This document shows, one piece after another, positions 61,704 to 64,000 of a stretch of 64,000 bases of DNA. This stretch comes from Nocardioides sp. Soil774. Its GTDB lineage: Bacteria > Actinomycetota > Actinomycetes > Propionibacteriales > Nocardioidaceae. The position numbers and the translations under genes were made by a program. Each line of letters begins with the position of its first letter. Positions within the stretch are counted from its first letter, which is position 1. Under the pieces are notes generated by a model. That model saw only the letters and a list, made by a program, of their open reading frames with translations, was not told the origin of the DNA and ran no database searches. The DNA lies in assembly GCF_001428125.1 (NCBI RefSeq), contig NZ_LMSM01000006.1, positions 1 to 64,000 on the forward strand, read 5' to 3'.

Positions 61704-62642
61704 ATGACCTTCGCCGCTCGCCGTCCGTCCGTACGACGCTGGGCTGGCGCGGGCGCCGCCGTCCTCGCCTGCACCCTGACGCTCGCGGCGTGCAGCTCCG
61801 ACGACCCGGCGCCGGCCTCCGGCGAGTCCCGAGACCGCGCCACGGAGAAGCCGAAGCCCTCCGCGCCGCAGGACCCGACGAGCGAGCCGGCCGCCTCGGA
61901 GTCGCCTGCCGACGACACCTCGGACGACGGCACCACGGTCCCGGTCTACTTCGCCGGCGACGGGCCGAGGGGGACGGTGCTGTTCCGCGAGTTCCACCGC
62001 GTCACCGGCGACCCGCTGCTGGAGGCGGCCCGCCTGGTGGCCGGCGGCTCCCCCGACGACCCCGACTACCGCACCCTGTGGCCGCAGGTCGAGATCAGTG
62101 CGGTGACGGCGACGGACGGCGTGCTGCTCGTCGAGGTGCCGGGCGACGCGTTCACCGAGCGCCCCGACGGCATGACCGCGCGGGACGCCGAGCTCGCGGT
62201 CCAGCAGCTGGTCCGCACGCTGCAGGGCGTGCAGCAGGAGCGGGTGCCGGTGCAGCTCGAGCGGGGTGGCGCTCCCCTGTTCGGGCTCGCGACCGACGCG
62301 CCGTACGAGGCCTCGAGCGACCTCGAGACCCTCAACCTGGTCAACATCACCTCGCCCGCGGAGGGCGACACCGTCACCGGCGACACCCTCACCGTCACTG
62401 GCGTGGCGAACTCCTTCGAGGCCTCGGGCCCCTGCCGCCTGATCGTGGGCGGCCAGGAGGTGGCGCTGGAGGCCTACCAGTCCGACGGCTGGATGGAGGA
62501 CCGGCTGTTCGCCTTCGAGGTGGAGATCCCGCTCGAGGGCGTGAGCGGCGAGGCCGTCCTCCGGTGCTCGACCGACGACCCGTCGGGTGGCGCCGAGGGC
62601 AACGGCCCGTCCGTCGACACCAAGAACATCACCGTCCAGTAG
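61704..62642 (+). CDS. GerMN and Gmad2 domain lipoprotein
   Basis: A 312-aa lipoprotein with lipobox LAAC (about 28-31) and a low-complexity linker rich in Ser/Pro/Glu. A GerMN (spore germination-like) domain follows (VPVYFAGDGPRGTVLFREF, PDDPDYRTLWP, GVLLVEVPGDAF), and then a Gmad2 immunoglobulin-like domain (ITSPAEGDTVTGDTLTVTGV, WMEDRLFAFEVEIPL). Despite the family name these occur in non-sporulating actinobacteria. It is followed by an ECF sigma gene and a second GerMN gene. Confidence 0.88.
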   Translation: MTFAARRPSVRRWAGAGAAVLACTLTLAACSSDDPAPASGESRDRATEKPKPSAPQDPTSEPAASESPADDTSDDGTTVPVYFAGDGPRGTVLFREFHRVTGDPLLEAARLVAGGSPDDPDYRTLWPQVEISAVTATDGVLLVEVPGDAFTERPDGMTARDAELAVQQLVRTLQGVQQERVPVQLERGGAPLFGLATDAPYEASSDLETLNLVNITSPAEGDTVTGDTLTVTGVANSFEASGPCRLIVGGQEVALEAYQSDGWMEDRLFAFEVEIPLEGVSGEAVLRCSTDDPSGGAEGNGPSVDTKNITVQ

Positions 62643-62650
62643 GTGTCAAC

Positions 62651-62669
62651 CGCCCCTTGCACTGGGGCG
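62651..62669. repeat. Inverted repeat between the GerMN lipoprotein and sigma factor genes
   Basis: CGCCCC-TTGCACT-GGGGCG is a 6+7+6 inverted repeat, 9 bp after the lipoprotein stop and 14 bp before the sigma factor ATG. The same stretch contains GTCAACC (62646-62652) and CGTCC (62668-62672), spaced like an ECF-type promoter, so it could be an autoregulated promoter or a weak terminator. Confidence 0.4.
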
Positions 62670-62682
62670 TCCCACTCATGTG

Positions 62683-63246
62683 ATGACGACCGGACCACAC
62701 CGACGGGGGGCGCCCGTGGCCGAGCACCTCTCGCTGCACGGTGCTGACGCCGACGCCGCGGTGGAGGCGATGTACGCCGCCCACTGGCGCCAGCTCGTGC
62801 GCCTGTCCGCCCTGCTCGTGCACGACCAGGCCGCCGCGGAGGACGTCGTGCAGGACGCCTTCGTGGCGATGCACGGGCGCTGGTCACGGCTGCGCGACTC
62901 CGACAAGGCGCTGGCGTACCTGCGCCAGGCGGTCGTCAACCGGTCGCGCTCGGCGCTGCGGCACCGCGCGGTCGTCGAGAAGCACACCCGCCGCGAGCAG
63001 GCCGTCGGCACGGTCGTCACCGGGCCGTCCCTCGGCGGCGCCCGGCGCGACGCCGTACGAGCCGCGCTCCTCGAGCTCTCGCAGCGCCAGCGCGAGGTAC
63101 TGGTGCTGCGGCACTACCTCGACTGGTCGGAGACACAGATCGCCGACGCGCTGGGCATCTCGCGCGGCGCGGTCAAGGTGCACGCATCCCGTGGCAGCGC
63201 CGCCCTGCGCGACCTGCTCAGTGTCTGGTGGGAGGACCCGTCGTGA
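62683..63246 (+). CDS. SigE-family ECF RNA polymerase sigma factor
   Basis: A 187-aa ECF sigma factor. Region 2 has MYAAHWRQLVRLSALLVHDQAAAEDVVQDAF and LAYLRQAVVNRSRSALR; region 4 has LSQRQREVLVLRHYLDWSETQIADALGISRGAVKVH. A classical anti-sigma zinc domain is not adjacent. The next gene (overlapping by 4 bp) is a membrane GerMN protein with a short cytosolic N-terminus that might serve as its regulator. The start may be ATG 62683 or GTG 62716, which has a G-rich ribosome site. Confidence 0.92.
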   Translation: MTTGPHRRGAPVAEHLSLHGADADAAVEAMYAAHWRQLVRLSALLVHDQAAAEDVVQDAFVAMHGRWSRLRDSDKALAYLRQAVVNRSRSALRHRAVVEKHTRREQAVGTVVTGPSLGGARRDAVRAALLELSQRQREVLVLRHYLDWSETQIADALGISRGAVKVHASRGSAALRDLLSVWWEDPS

Positions 63247-64000
63247 ACGACCAGAGGATCACTGACCTGCTCCACGAGGCGGCGGACGCCATCGAGCCCG
63301 GTGACCGGATCGAGGCGGTCCGTGCCGCCACCAGGCCGCCCGAGCGGGGTCGCGGCCGCAGCTGGTGGGCCGCAGGCGGCGCCGGGCTCGTCGCCGCCTC
63401 GGCCGTCACGGCGCTCGTGCTCGCGGCTGGGGACATGCCGGACGGCGCCGCGCCGGCACCGGCGGACGGACCGACATCCACGGCGACGCCGACCGACGAC
63501 CCGACCTCCGCCGCACCGGACCGCTCCGAGCGCCAGGACAGGCTCGAGCAGATGCGCCGCGCCTCCCAGGGGGTCCACGCGGTCTACTACGTCGGAGACA
63601 CCCCCGCGGGTCCCCGGCTCTACCGACAGCTCCTCACGATGGACCCTGCGGACCCGCTCGGTGTCGCCGTCGCCGCGGCCGTCGGCAGCACCCGCGACGG
63701 CAGGCGGCTGCCGCCCGAGGACCCGGACTACCGGGTGCTCTGGCCACCGCTCACCACCGCCTCGGCACAGCTCGCGTCCACCGGTGACGTCATCGACGTC
63801 TCGCTCGGCGGCGACCCGCAGGACGACCTCCGCTCGGCCGGCGCGCTCACGCCCGAGGAGGCGCGGCTCGCCGTCGAGGCCGTCGTCCGCACGGCGCAGG
63901 ACGCGGTGGGCAAGCAGCTGCCGGTCCGCTTCCGGCTGTTCGGCGAGCTCGCCGACACCGTCCTCGGTGTAGCGACGTCGACGCCGGTCACGGCCGGCCC
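63243..64000 (+). CDS. Membrane GerMN domain protein, cut by the window edge
   Basis: The first 252 codons of a protein that continues beyond 64000. A ~45-residue cytosolic N-terminus (LLHEAADAIEPGDRIEAVRA) precedes one membrane span (about 47-66), a Pro/Thr-rich linker, and a GerMN-like domain (VHAVYYVGDTPAGPRLYRQL, PEDPDYRVLWPP) related to that of the lipoprotein at 61704. The N-terminus has the size and placement of a membrane anti-sigma factor, but no known anti-sigma motif is seen. GTG 63243 overlaps the sigma factor stop (GTGA). Confidence 0.85.
   Translation, partial: MNDQRITDLLHEAADAIEPGDRIEAVRAATRPPERGRGRSWWAAGGAGLVAASAVTALVLAAGDMPDGAAPAPADGPTSTATPTDDPTSAAPDRSERQDRLEQMRRASQGVHAVYYVGDTPAGPRLYRQLLTMDPADPLGVAVAAAVGSTRDGRRLPPEDPDYRVLWPPLTTASAQLASTGDVIDVSLGGDPQDDLRSAGALTPEEARLAVEAVVRTAQDAVGKQLPVRFRLFGELADTVLGVATSTPVTAG

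Overview
The window is high-GC DNA from an actinobacterium, most likely a Nocardioidaceae member (Nocardioides or a close relative). This rests on the very GC-rich codon use, frequent GTG starts with short gene overlaps, the actinobacterial rRNA leader motif at the left edge, the dnaG-dgt, era-recO-uppS and ybeY/phoH neighbourhoods, and a tuberculostearic-acid type gene pair. The genus is an inference; no 16S sequence lies inside the window.

Layout. 1-430: promoter and leader of an rRNA operon that reads leftward out of the window. 430-5700: tyrS, a Ser/Thr kinase, and an operon of a secreted protein, a histidine kinase and a NarL-type regulator. 5717-10904: a nitrite/NO module made of a hemerythrin-DUF2249 protein, a divergent SufR-like Cys-containing regulator, a polytopic membrane protein, and a large membrane-fused NirK-type copper nitrite reductase. 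10993-12483: a paralogue of the first kinase. 12501-19441: a compact 6.9-kb mobilizable element inserted in the 3' end of a tRNA-Met gene. It carries a thioredoxin-like gene, a frameshifted ankyrin gene, a MobF relaxase-helicase, an excisionase and a tyrosine integrase. 19595-23938: an exported DUF1800/DUF1501 pair, a PIG-L deacetylase and an unknown gene.

24050-29214: a 5-oxoproline operon (NRAMP-like transporter, pxpA, pxpB, pxpC, DUF1445 protein) with a divergent GntR regulator and a perfect palindrome between them; a strong bidirectional terminator and tRNA-Asn follow. 29428-34394: dnaG and dgt around a small stress/envelope cluster (holin-like, DUF3618, YtxH-like). 34448-39295: a secreted peptidase-like protein, dusB, a lipoprotein, glyS and an ABM-fold protein. 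39302-42518: a zinc uptake operon znuA-znuC-znuB-zur with a Zur box at the promoter. 42522-48709: uppS, recO, a third kinase, an alpha/beta hydrolase, and leuA with a Leu-rich leader peptide. 48790-57025: a methyltransferase, flavodoxin, septum-formation lipoprotein, GH26 enzyme, era, a siderophore-interacting protein, a 10-methyl fatty acid pair and a degenerate cytidine deaminase. 57092-64000: the CNNM-type protein, ybeY, phoH, a PHM-like copper monooxygenase lipoprotein, a HIT protein, and a GerMN-ECF sigma-GerMN cluster cut by the right edge.

Most of the window is core actinobacterial chromosome. The accessory parts are the tRNA-Met element and perhaps the nitrite/NO module. The strongest candidates for something not well described are the minimal MobF mobilizable element, the membrane-cupredoxin-NirK fusion whose type 1 copper axial Met is replaced by Leu, and its SufR-like regulator with a palindrome between the divergent promoters.
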